This document shows, one piece after another, positions 7,502-16,457 of a stretch of 64,000 bases of DNA; positions within the stretch are counted from its first letter, which is position 1; each line of letters starts with the position of its first letter. The position numbers and the translations under genes were made by a program. Location of the stretch: assembly GCF_000730385.1 (NCBI RefSeq), contig NZ_CP008849.1:1736001-1800000 (forward strand), given 5' to 3'. The stretch is from Alteromonas australica. Lineage in GTDB: Bacteria > Pseudomonadota > Gammaproteobacteria > Enterobacterales > Alteromonadaceae. The notes under the pieces are model-generated. The model was not told the origin of the DNA and did no database searches. It saw nothing but the letters and a program-made list of their open reading frames with translations.

Positions 7502-8752
7502 TTAACCCAGTGCACTTATATTTGAATGCAATGCACCAATAGTGTGATGTAACGCGCTTAGGCTCGCTTCCACGTCTTGATGAGTAATAGACTCAGCAGG
7601 ATGGTGGCTTATACCGCCTTTACAGCGAGTAAAGAGCATTGCAACTGGGCATAGTTCTGCCATGGCCATGGCATCGTGACCTGCACCAGAAGCCAATATT
7701 TTTGCGGGAATATTGCTTGCTTCAACACCTTTAACTAAAGCCGCCTTCAGTGCTTCATCGCACAATACCGCTGGCGCGCTATGGGTTTGTTCTATTTCGA
7801 GTTTTACATTGCGAAGTGCTGCAATGTGTTCAAATTTCTGCAATATTTCTGCCAAAACGGCATCGCGCAAATTGTCGTCTTCGCTGCGAATATCTAATGA
7901 AAATACAGTTTTGCCCGAAATAACATTCACCCCATTTGGGGCATTTTCAATTTTACCTACAGTGGCTACCACGCCCGCTCGCTGCTGGCTGATTGACTCT
8001 ACCGCCAACAGCATCTCAGCGCTTGCGCAAAGCGCGTCATGGCGCATCGACATAGGCACAGTGCCGGCGTGCCCTGCCATACCTTGAACATTAATATTAA
8101 AACGCTTTGCACCGGCAATAGCGCTTACCACGCCAATGGGCAAGTTCTCTTGTTCAAGAACGGGGCCTTGCTCGATGTGTAGTTCTAAGTAAGCCAATAC
8201 GTCAGTGGCTGGAATAGCGGCACTAGGCACTTCATCAAAGTTAAGACCAAATTCGGCCATGGCTTGTTCTAAAGACACACCGTTTTCATCTTTTAAGCGA
8301 CGCCACTCATCCTGCCATTTGCCGGTAAGTGCACGACTTCCCAGCAAGGTGGTACCAAACCGGGTACCTTCTTCATCGCAAAAACCAACAATATCGATGT
8401 GGTAAGGAAACTTCTTTTGTTCGCCATTAAACAAGGCGACGAGCGTAATGGCGGCGACAACCCCTAACATGCCATCGTATTTCCCACCATTGGGAACGGT
8501 GTCTAGGTGGCTACCTAATATCATTCGCGGTGCGTTAGGAACCGCCGATGAATAGCGCCCCCAAATATTGCCCGCGGCGTCTTGCCAGGTTGTCATACCT
8601 GCTTCAATCATCCACCCAGAGGTAAGCTGGTTGGCTAATTTATGCTGCTCTGTGAGATAGCGTCTATCAAGGCAAGAAGGATCTTGGCTTAGTGTTCCCA
8701 AGGTTTCGCATCGCGCCATTACCTGGGCAGCAGCATCGGCAAATTCAGTCAT
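7502..8752 (-). CDS. allC: allantoate amidohydrolase (M20 family)
   Basis: A cytosolic metal-dependent amidohydrolase of 416 residues that would convert allantoate to ureidoglycine, CO2 and ammonia. Family marks are GSHLDTVPNGGKYDG (metal ligands His and Asp), DEEGTRFGTTLLGS (metal-binding Glu pair), LELHIEQGPVLE and the late DAMAMA region. N-carbamoyl-amino-acid hydrolases and ureidoglycolate hydrolases share this fold, but the neighbouring ureidoglycine aminotransferase supports the allantoate assignment, equivalent to HpxK of Klebsiella. The start codon lies eight bases inside the 3-prime end of the aminotransferase gene, so the two are translationally coupled. Confidence 0.85.
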   Translation of the reverse strand: MTEFADAAAQVMARCETLGTLSQDPSCLDRRYLTEQHKLANQLTSGWMIEAGMTTWQDAAGNIWGRYSSAVPNAPRMILGSHLDTVPNGGKYDGMLGVVAAITLVALFNGEQKKFPYHIDIVGFCDEEGTRFGTTLLGSRALTGKWQDEWRRLKDENGVSLEQAMAEFGLNFDEVPSAAIPATDVLAYLELHIEQGPVLEQENLPIGVVSAIAGAKRFNINVQGMAGHAGTVPMSMRHDALCASAEMLLAVESISQQRAGVVATVGKIENAPNGVNVISGKTVFSLDIRSEDDNLRDAVLAEILQKFEHIAALRNVKLEIEQTHSAPAVLCDEALKAALVKGVEASNIPAKILASGAGHDAMAMAELCPVAMLFTRCKGGISHHPAESITHQDVEASLSALHHTIGALHSNISALG

Positions 8753-9980
8753 TTGCCGCCTCCGTAAACACGGCTAATGCCGCATCTACACCTGCACCCT
8801 GTGGCAACGTCATACCTTGCATGCGTAACACGGTTTCTAGCGATTGGAGTGTGTGAAGAACGGCATCTTCTCGAGCGTTATAACCCATGGTGCCTATGCG
8901 CCAGATTTTGCCTTTAAGTGGCCCAAAACTGGTGCCAATTTCAATGTTAAAGCGTAAAAGCAAAGCTTCGCGTACGGCTTCACCATCTACGTCGTCAGGA
9001 ATATACACACCTACCACGTTATACATTTTATGCTTTAAGTCACCAAAGGGAGCCAATCCCATTGCTTGCACACCAGCTAACATGGCATCGCCAGCCACTT
9101 TGTGACGGGCTATGACGTTTTCTTGGCCTTCTTCAAGGTGAACCCGTGCGCACTCTCTTGCACAATAAAGCATGCTGGCGGCTTCAGTGTGGTGGTTTAA
9201 GCGTTCTTCTCCCCAATAATCCATGATCATAGGTAAGTCGAAATAGTTAGAACGAATTTTAGGGCCGCGAGCACTTTCGTGATGGGCGTCGCGAATACCG
9301 GCTTCAACGTGATGACGGGTGCGAACGGTTTTCACAAACTTATCGCTTAAGGTAATTGGCGCGCTGCCCGAAGGGCCGCCTAAACATTTTTGAAGCCCCA
9401 CTGAAACGGCGTCCAGTTTCCATTCATCAACCTTTAATGGGTTGCCACCCACCGAAGCGGTTGCATCACAATAAAATAGAACATCGTGGGCTTCACATAT
9501 AGAACCAATCTCTTCTAGTGGCTGAAGCATAGTGGTGGACGTATCACCTTGTACAATGGCAAGCATTTTCGGCTGAACTTCTTGAATGGCTTTTTCAATG
9601 TCAGCGGCAGTGAAGACTTCACCCCATGGCACTTCAATGGTGTGAACGTCGGCATCGGCACGCTCTGCAATTTCTGCAAGTAGGTGTCCAAAGCGGCCAA
9701 AAATGGGCACTAGCACTTTATCGCCGGGCTCAATGGCAGACACTAACACCGCTTCGATACCGGCTCTTGAGGTACCATCAACCAGGAAAGTCTGTTGGTT
9801 TTTTGTGTTAAACACATCACGGTACAAGGCCATGACTTCATTCATATAACCTGTCATGACCGGATCGTATTGACCTACTAATTGGGTGGCCATGGCCGAT
9901 AACACTCGCGGATAACAGTTTATTGGGCCTGGGCCCATTAATAAACGTGGCGGCGGTGTAAGGGGAGAAAGAACTGACAT
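8745..9980 (-). CDS. pucG: (S)-ureidoglycine-glyoxylate aminotransferase
   Basis: A PLP-dependent class V aminotransferase of 411 residues. It has the alanine-glyoxylate aminotransferase pattern: LMGPGPIN near the N terminus, VDGTSRAGIEA, YCDATASVGGNP with the PLP-binding Asp, and VGLQKCLGGPSG containing the Schiff-base lysine (about Lys198). In ureide clusters this family member (PucG of Bacillus, HpxJ of Klebsiella) transfers the amino group of ureidoglycine to glyoxylate, giving oxalurate and glycine. Serine- or alanine-glyoxylate activity is the alternative; the adjacent allantoate amidohydrolase argues for the ureidoglycine role. A clear AGGAGCG ribosome site precedes the ATG. Confidence 0.83.
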   Translation of the reverse strand: MSVLSPLTPPPRLLMGPGPINCYPRVLSAMATQLVGQYDPVMTGYMNEVMALYRDVFNTKNQQTFLVDGTSRAGIEAVLVSAIEPGDKVLVPIFGRFGHLLAEIAERADADVHTIEVPWGEVFTAADIEKAIQEVQPKMLAIVQGDTSTTMLQPLEEIGSICEAHDVLFYCDATASVGGNPLKVDEWKLDAVSVGLQKCLGGPSGSAPITLSDKFVKTVRTRHHVEAGIRDAHHESARGPKIRSNYFDLPMIMDYWGEERLNHHTEAASMLYCARECARVHLEEGQENVIARHKVAGDAMLAGVQAMGLAPFGDLKHKMYNVVGVYIPDDVDGEAVREALLLRFNIEIGTSFGPLKGKIWRIGTMGYNAREDAVLHTLQSLETVLRMQGMTLPQGAGVDAALAVFTEAAND

Positions 9981-9990
9981 GAATACGCTC

Positions 9991-10809
9991 CTATAGGAAA
10001 ACTTGCGCTAGCATACGCAAGCCAGTGATGATAAGAACTACAGCAAATACTTTCTTAAGCATGGCTGCATCTAATTTACTCGCGATAGTTGCACCAATAG
10101 GGGCAAAAAACACGGTGAGGGGAACAATACAAATAAAGCCAAGAAGGTTAACGTAACCATAGGTAGCAAAAGGTGCATCAATAGGGGTTGTTCCAGCGAA
10201 TAACAGGGTTATGGCGGCAGGGAGAGAGATAATAAGCCCTACTGCTGCTGCAGTACCCACCGCGCGATGGGCTGGGTAGTTGCAAAAGGTTAGCGTTGGC
10301 ACTGTTAGTGTGCCTCCACCTATACCCACCATTGAACTAAACAAGCCAATGCAAGCTGCCATTATCCACTGGCCAATTCGGCCCGGCAAAGACGAAAATA
10401 TGGCGTCTTTTTTACCTAACAGCATATTGATGGCAGAGAGTGTCGCTATTACGCCGAACAGCAGTGTGAGATAGGTGGCATTAAGCACGGTGACCAAATA
10501 ACTGCCCGCTAACACGCCGACTAAAATAAAGGGCGCCCATGCCTTTAATAGGGCAAAATCCACATTGCCTTTGCTATGGTGTGCACGAATAGAGCTAACC
10601 GATGTAGGTACAATGGTGGCTAAAGACGTGGCAGTGGCAATGACCATGGCACTTTCCGGCGACACGCCAAGTGCCTGAAACAGGAAAAACAACACGGGGA
10701 CAATAACAATACCGCCACCTACACCTAGCATTCCTGCCAGTAGACCAGCGAAAACGCCGGTGCCAATTAACGATAAAATGACCGTTAAATTATCGAGTAT
10801 AAACTGCAT
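9991..10809 (-). CDS. TauE/SafE family permease
   Basis: An inner-membrane protein of 272 residues with about eight transmembrane segments and the duplicated glycine-rich TauE motif (GMLGVGGGIVIVPVL near residue 26 and MVGIGGGTLTVPTL near 160). The family exports or imports small organic anions such as sulfite, sulfoacetate or acetate-like compounds. Only ten bases separate it from the aminotransferase gene downstream, and it follows the oxamate amidohydrolase gene, so it is part of the ureide operon. Export of oxalate or another carboxylate end product is a reasonable guess, not shown by the sequence. Confidence 0.82.
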   Translation of the reverse strand: MQFILDNLTVILSLIGTGVFAGLLAGMLGVGGGIVIVPVLFFLFQALGVSPESAMVIATATSLATIVPTSVSSIRAHHSKGNVDFALLKAWAPFILVGVLAGSYLVTVLNATYLTLLFGVIATLSAINMLLGKKDAIFSSLPGRIGQWIMAACIGLFSSMVGIGGGTLTVPTLTFCNYPAHRAVGTAAAVGLIISLPAAITLLFAGTTPIDAPFATYGYVNLLGFICIVPLTVFFAPIGATIASKLDAAMLKKVFAVVLIITGLRMLAQVFL

Positions 10810-10842
10810 GTAAAAAGGTCTCTTATTGAGTTGATTAAGGGC

Positions 10843-12420
10843 TTAGCGGTGACCTAAATAGGCTTTACCGTCACTACGAGGGTCGCTGGCACCACTGACT
10901 TCACCTGAGGTCTCACGGATAATAGCACCTGCATGCCCCATAAGTTCATTGCATGGGTCAACGGTAACCATGTCGTGGCCGCGAGCGACTAAACTCTCGC
11001 CTACGTATTCCACTAAATCTCTTTCGGCTTTTAGGTTATGACTTTCGTCACCCCATGTTCTGCCCAACAGCCAACGACCTAGCCAGATAGCTTTCGCAAT
11101 AGGTTGCTTGTGATACACATGGCGAGCAAATACCGCGGCTTGGGTTTGTGGTTGACCTTCGCCCCCCATAGTACCGTAGCTCATGCGTCGTCCATCACTT
11201 AATTCAGCAAACGCTGGGTTTAAGGTGTGGAAAGGCTTTAAGCCTGGTGCAAGATACTGATTGCTGGCAGGGTCAAGGGAAAACGAGGTGCCCCGGTTAT
11301 TCCAAACAATCCCCGTTTGAGGGCTAACCACGCCAGAGCCGAATTCCCAATAAAGAGATTGGATGTAGCTCACCATTCTGCCTTCGCTATCACAGCATCC
11401 CATCCAAATAGTATCGCCAGGTTTGGCAACATGGGGCCACGGCTGCGCGGTGTCTAGCGAAATGTTTTTCGCCATGTCATCGAGCACGTCGTCACTTAAT
11501 AAACTTTGCAGGTCGACGGGAGTACGTGATGGGTCAGTCACGTTGGCATTTCTGGCGATAAACGCTTGTTTGGTGCATTCAATGAGCAAATGCACCATAT
11601 CTGCATCACTGCTTCCAAGGTGTTGTACTTTGTCGTATAACGCCAAAATAATGAGCGATGCCACCCCTTGGGTTGGCGCAGGCAAGTTGAAGATCTTACC
11701 CTTGCTGGTATCTACTGACAGCGGCGTAACACGTTTGGCTTCGTATTCATGAAAATCTTCAAGGCGAATAGGTGATCCCGCCGCCGCTAAATCTGCTGCT
11801 AACTTTTCCGCTAACTCGCCTTTGTAAAAGTCGTCTAGCCCTTTTTCTGCCAAGTGAGATAAGGTTTTCGACAGGGCAGTTAGTTTAAGAATTTTGCCTT
11901 TCTTAAGCGCTTTGCCCTTAATTAAAAATTGCGCGAAGTTTTCATCGCCGGCGAGGTCATCGAAGGTTTTATTGCTGGCATCGGTTAAGCTTTGTGTTAC
12001 CTCAATACCCCAATTGGCTTGGCTAATTGCTGTGTCTAGTAAGGTACTAAGCTTAAGGCCGTCTTGCCATTCGTGGCTTATTTTTAGTGCCTCGTTCCAC
12101 CCCGCGACGGCACCCGCCATGGTCAGCGCGGCTTTTCCACCACGGCTAGGGATAGCGTCTAGCCCTGCATAAAATTCAGGTGTAGCGCCTTTCGCAGCAA
12201 TGCCCGATGCATCAATGCCTATCGGTGCCTTTCCAGGTTCGCTTATCAACCAAAAACCATCGCCGCCTAACCCATTCATATGGGGGTATTCAACAGCAAT
12301 GGATGCTGCCGCGGCCACCATGGCTTCAATCGCCGTGCCGCCTTTTTCAAGTATATTTAAGCCCACTTGTGAGGCAGCAAAGTGAGGAGCTGTAAATGCA
12401 ATATTCGGTTTTTCAGTCAT
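10843..12420 (-). CDS. hpxW: gamma-glutamyltranspeptidase-family protein, probable oxamate amidohydrolase (HpxW-like)
   Basis: A 525-residue member of the GGT N-terminal-nucleophile hydrolases. It has no signal peptide, unlike true periplasmic GGT, and begins with the typical HxxAxxxGxxILEKGGTAIEA stretch followed by NGLGGDGF. The expected autocleavage nucleophile is the Thr in GDTIWMG (about Thr337), giving subunits of about 336 and 189 residues. In Klebsiella a cytosolic GGT homolog in the purine cluster, HpxW, hydrolyses oxamate to oxalate and ammonia; operon context here points to the same role. The frame extends to a GTG at 12432, but a GGAAAGA ribosome site supports the ATG at 12420. 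True GGT activity is the alternative. Confidence 0.75.
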   Translation of the reverse strand: MTEKPNIAFTAPHFAASQVGLNILEKGGTAIEAMVAAAASIAVEYPHMNGLGGDGFWLISEPGKAPIGIDASGIAAKGATPEFYAGLDAIPSRGGKAALTMAGAVAGWNEALKISHEWQDGLKLSTLLDTAISQANWGIEVTQSLTDASNKTFDDLAGDENFAQFLIKGKALKKGKILKLTALSKTLSHLAEKGLDDFYKGELAEKLAADLAAAGSPIRLEDFHEYEAKRVTPLSVDTSKGKIFNLPAPTQGVASLIILALYDKVQHLGSSDADMVHLLIECTKQAFIARNANVTDPSRTPVDLQSLLSDDVLDDMAKNISLDTAQPWPHVAKPGDTIWMGCCDSEGRMVSYIQSLYWEFGSGVVSPQTGIVWNNRGTSFSLDPASNQYLAPGLKPFHTLNPAFAELSDGRRMSYGTMGGEGQPQTQAAVFARHVYHKQPIAKAIWLGRWLLGRTWGDESHNLKAERDLVEYVGESLVARGHDMVTVDPCNELMGHAGAIIRETSGEVSGASDPRSDGKAYLGHR

Positions 12421-12518
12421 TGTTCTTTCCACTTGTTGTCAAGGCGTTGATGCAAGCTTATTACAGCGATATTTTCTTTATTGTGTTACGTCTTGTTTTA
12501 TTTGTTTAAAGGCGCAAC

Positions 12519-13733
12519 TCAGGTATTCGCTAGTTTTTTTGCCATACTAATTAAAGCAAGATCACTGCCTTTTTTGCCCACCAGTGATAAACCACAGGGG
12601 GCATTGTGTAGGGTAAATAAGGGCAAATGTAGTTGTGGTAACCCTGCTAAGCCTGCCAGTGCGGTAAAGCCGAGTAGGGTGTTTCTATCTTTTGCCAGTG
12701 TGTCATCGTCGGCGTCGCAACGTGGTGCAACGCCGGGGGTGGTAGGAATAACTAATATGTCTATCTCTGCAAATAGCGAATCAAGATGATTAATTATTAC
12801 CTGTTGTTGGGCCTTGGCGCTTTGAATATCACTAGAGGTGATAGTTTTACACCAGTTGAGGCGCAACATAATATCGTTTGCAATGTCGGGATGGTGGGCG
12901 TCTATCCAGTTGCCGTGCTGCTGCCAAATTTCAGCACCTTGTAAAATACGAAACGTATTTGCGGTGGCCAGTGCCTCTAAATCAAGGGCTGAACTGGGGA
13001 GCGCGCTGAGTGTTACTTGGCTTAGCGTGGTGTGTTTGGGAAGCTGATCTAACCAATCGCGACATAAATGTTTGTGGGCTACCTGCTTAAACAACCCTTC
13101 AGCCACACCCAGTTTAACCTCAGTGGCACCGGGACGCTGGTGCTCTTGATTTAAACAAACCTGAGCTACCGCTTCAAGTGTACTTAGGTCTCTTGTCATC
13201 CAACCTACGGTATCGAAAGCAGGCGCTAATGGCACCATGTTGTCACAGGAAATAGCACCATGGGTGGTGCGTAAGCCCCACAAACCTTGGTAGCTGGCGG
13301 GAACGCGAATAGACCCACCGGTATCTGTGCCTAGGCCAATATCGGCCAAGTTTTCAGTCACTGCTACCGCTGAACCCGACGAAGAACCGCCTGGAATATG
13401 CGCTGGTGCAGCGGGGTTTAGCAATGTGGGATAGTGCTTGTTTTGCCCATGTAGGCTGTAGGCCAACTCATCGGTAATGGTTTTCCCGACAAATTGCGCG
13501 CCCGCATCGAGTAAGGTGTCTACCGTGCTATTTGTCTTCTTAGGCAGCGGGTGTGTGGCTAACCAGTCTGGGTTGCCAGCCGCAGTGGGTAAGCCCGCCA
13601 TGTGGAACAAGTCCTTTACTGCAAGTCTAAGCCCAGTTAAGGGTTGGCTTGTGGCGCTTTCACCACGGGCACTATTAAAAGCCTCGCGGGCGACAGCGTA
13701 TTCGCTTGAGATACTAATAAATGGAGAAGACAC
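12519..13733 (-). CDS. amidase-signature hydrolase, candidate oxalurate-step enzyme
   Basis: A 404-residue amidase-signature enzyme. The catalytic triad is visible: Lys in LAVKDLF (about residue 41), Ser in PGGSSSGSAVAV and the nucleophile Ser in GTDTGGSIRVPASY. The order AVKDLF, GNPDWLATH, DELAYSLHGQNKHYPTLLNP resembles plant AMI1/Toc64-type amidases and bacterial relatives more than GatA. It is the first gene of the ureide operon, about 100 bases before the HpxW-like gene. Oxalurate must be hydrolysed to oxamate between the two neighbouring steps, so this amidase is the best candidate (inference). The apparent start is GTG with a poor ribosome site, just below two palindromic operator-like elements. 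Confidence 0.78.
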   Translation of the reverse strand: MSSPFISISSEYAVAREAFNSARGESATSQPLTGLRLAVKDLFHMAGLPTAAGNPDWLATHPLPKKTNSTVDTLLDAGAQFVGKTITDELAYSLHGQNKHYPTLLNPAAPAHIPGGSSSGSAVAVTENLADIGLGTDTGGSIRVPASYQGLWGLRTTHGAISCDNMVPLAPAFDTVGWMTRDLSTLEAVAQVCLNQEHQRPGATEVKLGVAEGLFKQVAHKHLCRDWLDQLPKHTTLSQVTLSALPSSALDLEALATANTFRILQGAEIWQQHGNWIDAHHPDIANDIMLRLNWCKTITSSDIQSAKAQQQVIINHLDSLFAEIDILVIPTTPGVAPRCDADDDTLAKDRNTLLGFTALAGLAGLPQLHLPLFTLHNAPCGLSLVGKKGSDLALISMAKKLANT

Positions 13734-13767
13734 AGCAGACTATTTGGTTAAATTTTCAATATCACCA

Positions 13768-13783
13768 TGAAACAATCGTTTCT
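13768..13783. promoter_or_regulatory. palindromic operator TGAAAC-N4-GTTTCT, copy 1
   Basis: GAAAC-AATC-GTTTC (13769-13782) lies about 40 bases upstream of the amidase start. With copy 2 it forms a pair whose centres are 29 bases apart, nearly three helical turns. An RpiR-family regulator gene at 14615-15442 is the obvious candidate partner. Confidence 0.55.
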
Positions 13784-13796
13784 AATATTTGTCAAG

Positions 13797-13812
13797 TGAA
13801 ACGTTCGTTTCT
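13797..13812. promoter_or_regulatory. palindromic operator TGAAAC-N4-GTTTCT, copy 2
   Basis: GAAAC-GTTC-GTTTC (13798-13811) has the same arms and the same TC at the end of the spacer as copy 1. Single GTTTC/GAAAC half-sites also occur near 13827 and 13872. No other full copy was seen in the window. Confidence 0.55.
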
Positions 13813-13887
13813 TTTTCTGGTGCGGGTGTTTCATCCTTACATTTTCACTCGCTTGGTCAGAGAGTTAGGGTGAAACAAATGGGTAAG

Positions 13888-14451
13888 CTAAAAACCTTGA
13901 GGGTTTTGTTCAAGAAACGCTAATTCCTCTGGGGTGGATTTACGCCCCAGCACTTGGTTTCTATGTGGGTAACGACCAAATTGCTGAAGTACAGCAACGT
14001 GGCGTTGCTGAAAATCCAACTGAGTTTCTAAGCCTGGGGCAGAGAATAGCTGCTGCGCAATATCGTGAATGGCTAAAGACTCGCTGTGCATAAAGGGCAT
14101 ATATAAAAAGGCGCTTTGTTGTGGTGTAAGGGTTTTGTCGGCTTCTACGCTCACCGCTTCTTGCGCCAGTACAAGTGCAATTCCATCATAGGCAAAGGCT
14201 TGTGCGGTATGGCGAAACATATTGCGAGAGAATTGATCCAATACGAGAATTTCCGCTAATCTGCCTGTTGGTGTGGCTCTCCATGGCCACAGTTCACCTA
14301 AGGCCGCAGACCGGTGTAACGAGTAAAAATGTGATGAGATTGTTCGGTCTAACGCAGAATCCTGCGTAAACCATTGCTCCGAACTCAGGTCATCAAACCA
14401 GAAACTAAGTACTCGACTTGCTTCTTCAAGCACAAGGTGGGGCTTGTCCAT
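13888..14451 (-). CDS. DUF924 family protein
   Basis: A 187-residue helical cytosolic protein matching DUF924: VLSFWFDDL near the N terminus, EQWF, then GRLAEILVLDQFSRNMFR and AFAYDGIALVLAQEA, and the YMPFMHSESLAIH stretch, followed by a C-terminal HRNQVLGR. The family is TPR-like and of unknown function. It lies between the ureide operon and the RpiR regulator gene but is separated from both by more than 150 bases, so it may be an independent unit. Length is normal. Confidence 0.85.
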   Translation of the reverse strand: MDKPHLVLEEASRVLSFWFDDLSSEQWFTQDSALDRTISSHFYSLHRSAALGELWPWRATPTGRLAEILVLDQFSRNMFRHTAQAFAYDGIALVLAQEAVSVEADKTLTPQQSAFLYMPFMHSESLAIHDIAQQLFSAPGLETQLDFQQRHVAVLQQFGRYPHRNQVLGRKSTPEELAFLEQNPQGF

Positions 14452-14614
14452 GTAAACTCCAACAACGTAGTAAGGTTGCTTTGGCAGCGCGACTAGTTAG
14501 AAATCCGGCACTGGGCAACACGTATTATTAGTAAAAGCGAATGCCTCGTACTTACTATCGGCTGTTATCGCTTAAAGTTTAATCAATTTAATGGATTTTC
14601 AAGCCTCTTTACAA

Positions 14615-15442
14615 CTATTTACGTTCAAGTTCGTCTAAAGACGTATACGTTTCCGTAATTGAGTTAACGCGTTCTGTTGCCGCATCACCTAAAAGAGAGT
14701 AGGTACGATTGCAAATAGCAGACAATAAACTCATGGGCGCAGCGTAACTGTCAAACGGTGCGTCGTTACCTAAATGACAAACAACAAGCTTGCTAACTTG
14801 GTTACGATAAATTTGCCCAGTGGGATCGGTAATCAAAATGACTTGAGCGTGCTTAATGGCACTGAGTACATACTTAAATTGTCGAGTACGACGACGAAAG
14901 CCGAATAGAATGACAACATCATCGTCGCCGAGATCCACAATGTCTTCCCCTAATGTTTGCCCAGGTTGTGGAAGTAGCCTAACTGACGTTCGAATTTGCT
15001 TTAGTTGTTGTCGAAAGTGTAGCGCTAAGGGGTAGGCATTACGAAAACCAATCAGGGTAATTTGCTTTGCTTTTGCTAAGCGTTCGGCAATATCAAGCAA
15101 GGTATCTTCATGAATGCCGGCAAAGGTTTGCGTTAAATTACTAAATTCATGTTCCTGATGGTGACTAAAGGAAGTGTGGGTATTCACTGGTACACCTTGC
15201 TCTCGCAGCGATAATAAGGTGTCTTTTGCTTGTTGATGAGAGTCGAACCCCAGTTGCCGAAAGAAACGGCTGACCGTGGCTTTTGAAGTTTGTGTTTTTT
15301 CCGCAATTTGGGCGGTAGATTGAGAAATTACCGCCAGTGGCGTTTGCTGCAAATACTGCGCAATTCGTTTGCCGGCGGGCGATAGCAAAGCGTAATATTT
15401 TTCTATTTGGTTTAAAACATTCGCAGTATTGTTATTTGGCAT
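14615..15442 (-). CDS. MurR/RpiR-family transcriptional regulator
   Basis: A 275-residue regulator with an N-terminal helix-turn-helix (about residues 1-77; TAQIAEKTQTSKATVSRFFRQ) and a C-terminal SIS domain (about 115-245; ITLIGFRNAYPLA, DVVILFGFRRRTRQ, VILITDPTG). SIS domains bind phosphosugars or other small anions that modulate DNA binding. In Klebsiella a regulator of this class (HpxU) is associated with the hpx purine genes, as I recall. Here it lies next to the ureide operon, which carries a pair of palindromes in its promoter; it is the likely regulator of that operon. It is transcribed divergently from the CPBP protease gene. Confidence 0.88.
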   Translation of the reverse strand: MPNNNTANVLNQIEKYYALLSPAGKRIAQYLQQTPLAVISQSTAQIAEKTQTSKATVSRFFRQLGFDSHQQAKDTLLSLREQGVPVNTHTSFSHHQEHEFSNLTQTFAGIHEDTLLDIAERLAKAKQITLIGFRNAYPLALHFRQQLKQIRTSVRLLPQPGQTLGEDIVDLGDDDVVILFGFRRRTRQFKYVLSAIKHAQVILITDPTGQIYRNQVSKLVVCHLGNDAPFDSYAAPMSLLSAICNRTYSLLGDAATERVNSITETYTSLDELERK

Positions 15443-15756
15443 AGTTATTACTTGGCATCGTTATCCATTGCCTTTGCTATTCGTTTTAAGGGCGATTTGT
15501 CAGGCAGTAAAAATTGCCCGCAGTCTGTTAGGCCTACACATTGTAACCACAATGCGTTTGCCAAGCGCAAAGCCATTCATTTAGCCTCTAGTGTACTCAT
15601 AATTTAGTGTTTCTGAAAAGCTAATACACACCAATAACTTACGGAATTACTCTAAAGACTAATTCAATAATATCGTCAATCACCGCAATTTGGCACTACA
15701 CTTTCATATGCACTTTCACAAAAGTGTCATTAGATGGTAATGATTTGGAGTGTGTT
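15443..15756. other. intergenic region between divergent rpiR-type and CPBP genes
   Basis: This 314-base stretch must hold the promoters of both divergent genes. No GAAAC-N4-GTTTC palindrome, sigma-54 box or convincing sigma-70 promoter could be picked out by eye. Confidence 0.5.
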
Positions 15757-16383
15757 GTGGCAAAGTTGTGGGCTGAATTGATCCTGCTTTTTGTAGCGCT
15801 TCCTTTTGCAGTACTCTACTGGATAAAACATTTCGCTGACTGGTTAATGCCGATTCTTTGCATTATTGGGGTGTGCTGCTTAGCCGCCCTGTTAGCCGAC
15901 AAGCAGTTTCACCGCGTACGATTATGGCATTGGGACGACTACAAAACGCATATAAAAAGTACGTTGAAGCTTTTTATTCCCTGGGCAAGTTTACTTGCCC
16001 TTGTGGTATACCTCGTTAAACCAGAGTTATTTTTACACTGGCCAATTAACCAACCGTGGATGTGGGTAGTTACCTTACTTATCTATCCTGTGGTCTCGGT
16101 GATCCCGCAGGAAATTATTTTTCGTACCTTCTTTTTTCACCGTTACAAGCGTATTTTGCCGTCGCGCTATGCAAGATGGGGGCTAAGTACGTTTGTGTTT
16201 GGGTTGGCTCATCTCGTGTACGGCAATTGGGTTGCCGTGGTGATTTCATGGGTAGGTGGCGCCATTTTTGGGTACCGATACATGCAAACAAACTCCACAC
16301 CGGTTGTGGTTATTGAACACGCCATTTGGGGTAGTTTTTTATTTACGGTAGGTTTAGGCTCGTATTTGGTGATATCTACCTAA
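15757..16383 (+). CDS. CPBP family intramembrane protease
   Basis: A 208-residue inner-membrane protein with about six hydrophobic segments. The CPBP (Abi/type II CAAX protease) motifs are present: QEIIFR (motif 1, with Gln in place of the usual first Glu), FGLAHLVYG (motif 2 His) and VIEHAIWGS (motif 3 His). The Gln-Glu variant is seen in a recognised subset of the family. I chose the GTG at 15757 because GGAG lies six bases upstream; the frame extends to a GTG at 15724. Substrate unknown. It precedes the MscS gene by 74 bases on the same strand. Confidence 0.8.
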   Translation: MAKLWAELILLFVALPFAVLYWIKHFADWLMPILCIIGVCCLAALLADKQFHRVRLWHWDDYKTHIKSTLKLFIPWASLLALVVYLVKPELFLHWPINQPWMWVVTLLIYPVVSVIPQEIIFRTFFFHRYKRILPSRYARWGLSTFVFGLAHLVYGNWVAVVISWVGGAIFGYRYMQTNSTPVVVIEHAIWGSFLFTVGLGSYLVIST

Positions 16384-16457
16384 CAGGCGCAAGTTTATTT
16401 TGCGTATTCATTGCTTAGCATTAGCGGGCAAATTTATGGACATGGAGGCACATAAAC

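Noticed and set aside
13734..13887. Possible sigma-54 promoter for the ureide operon
   Set aside because: The only GC/CC pair on the proper strand is eleven, not ten, bases apart and lacks the TGGCA box.
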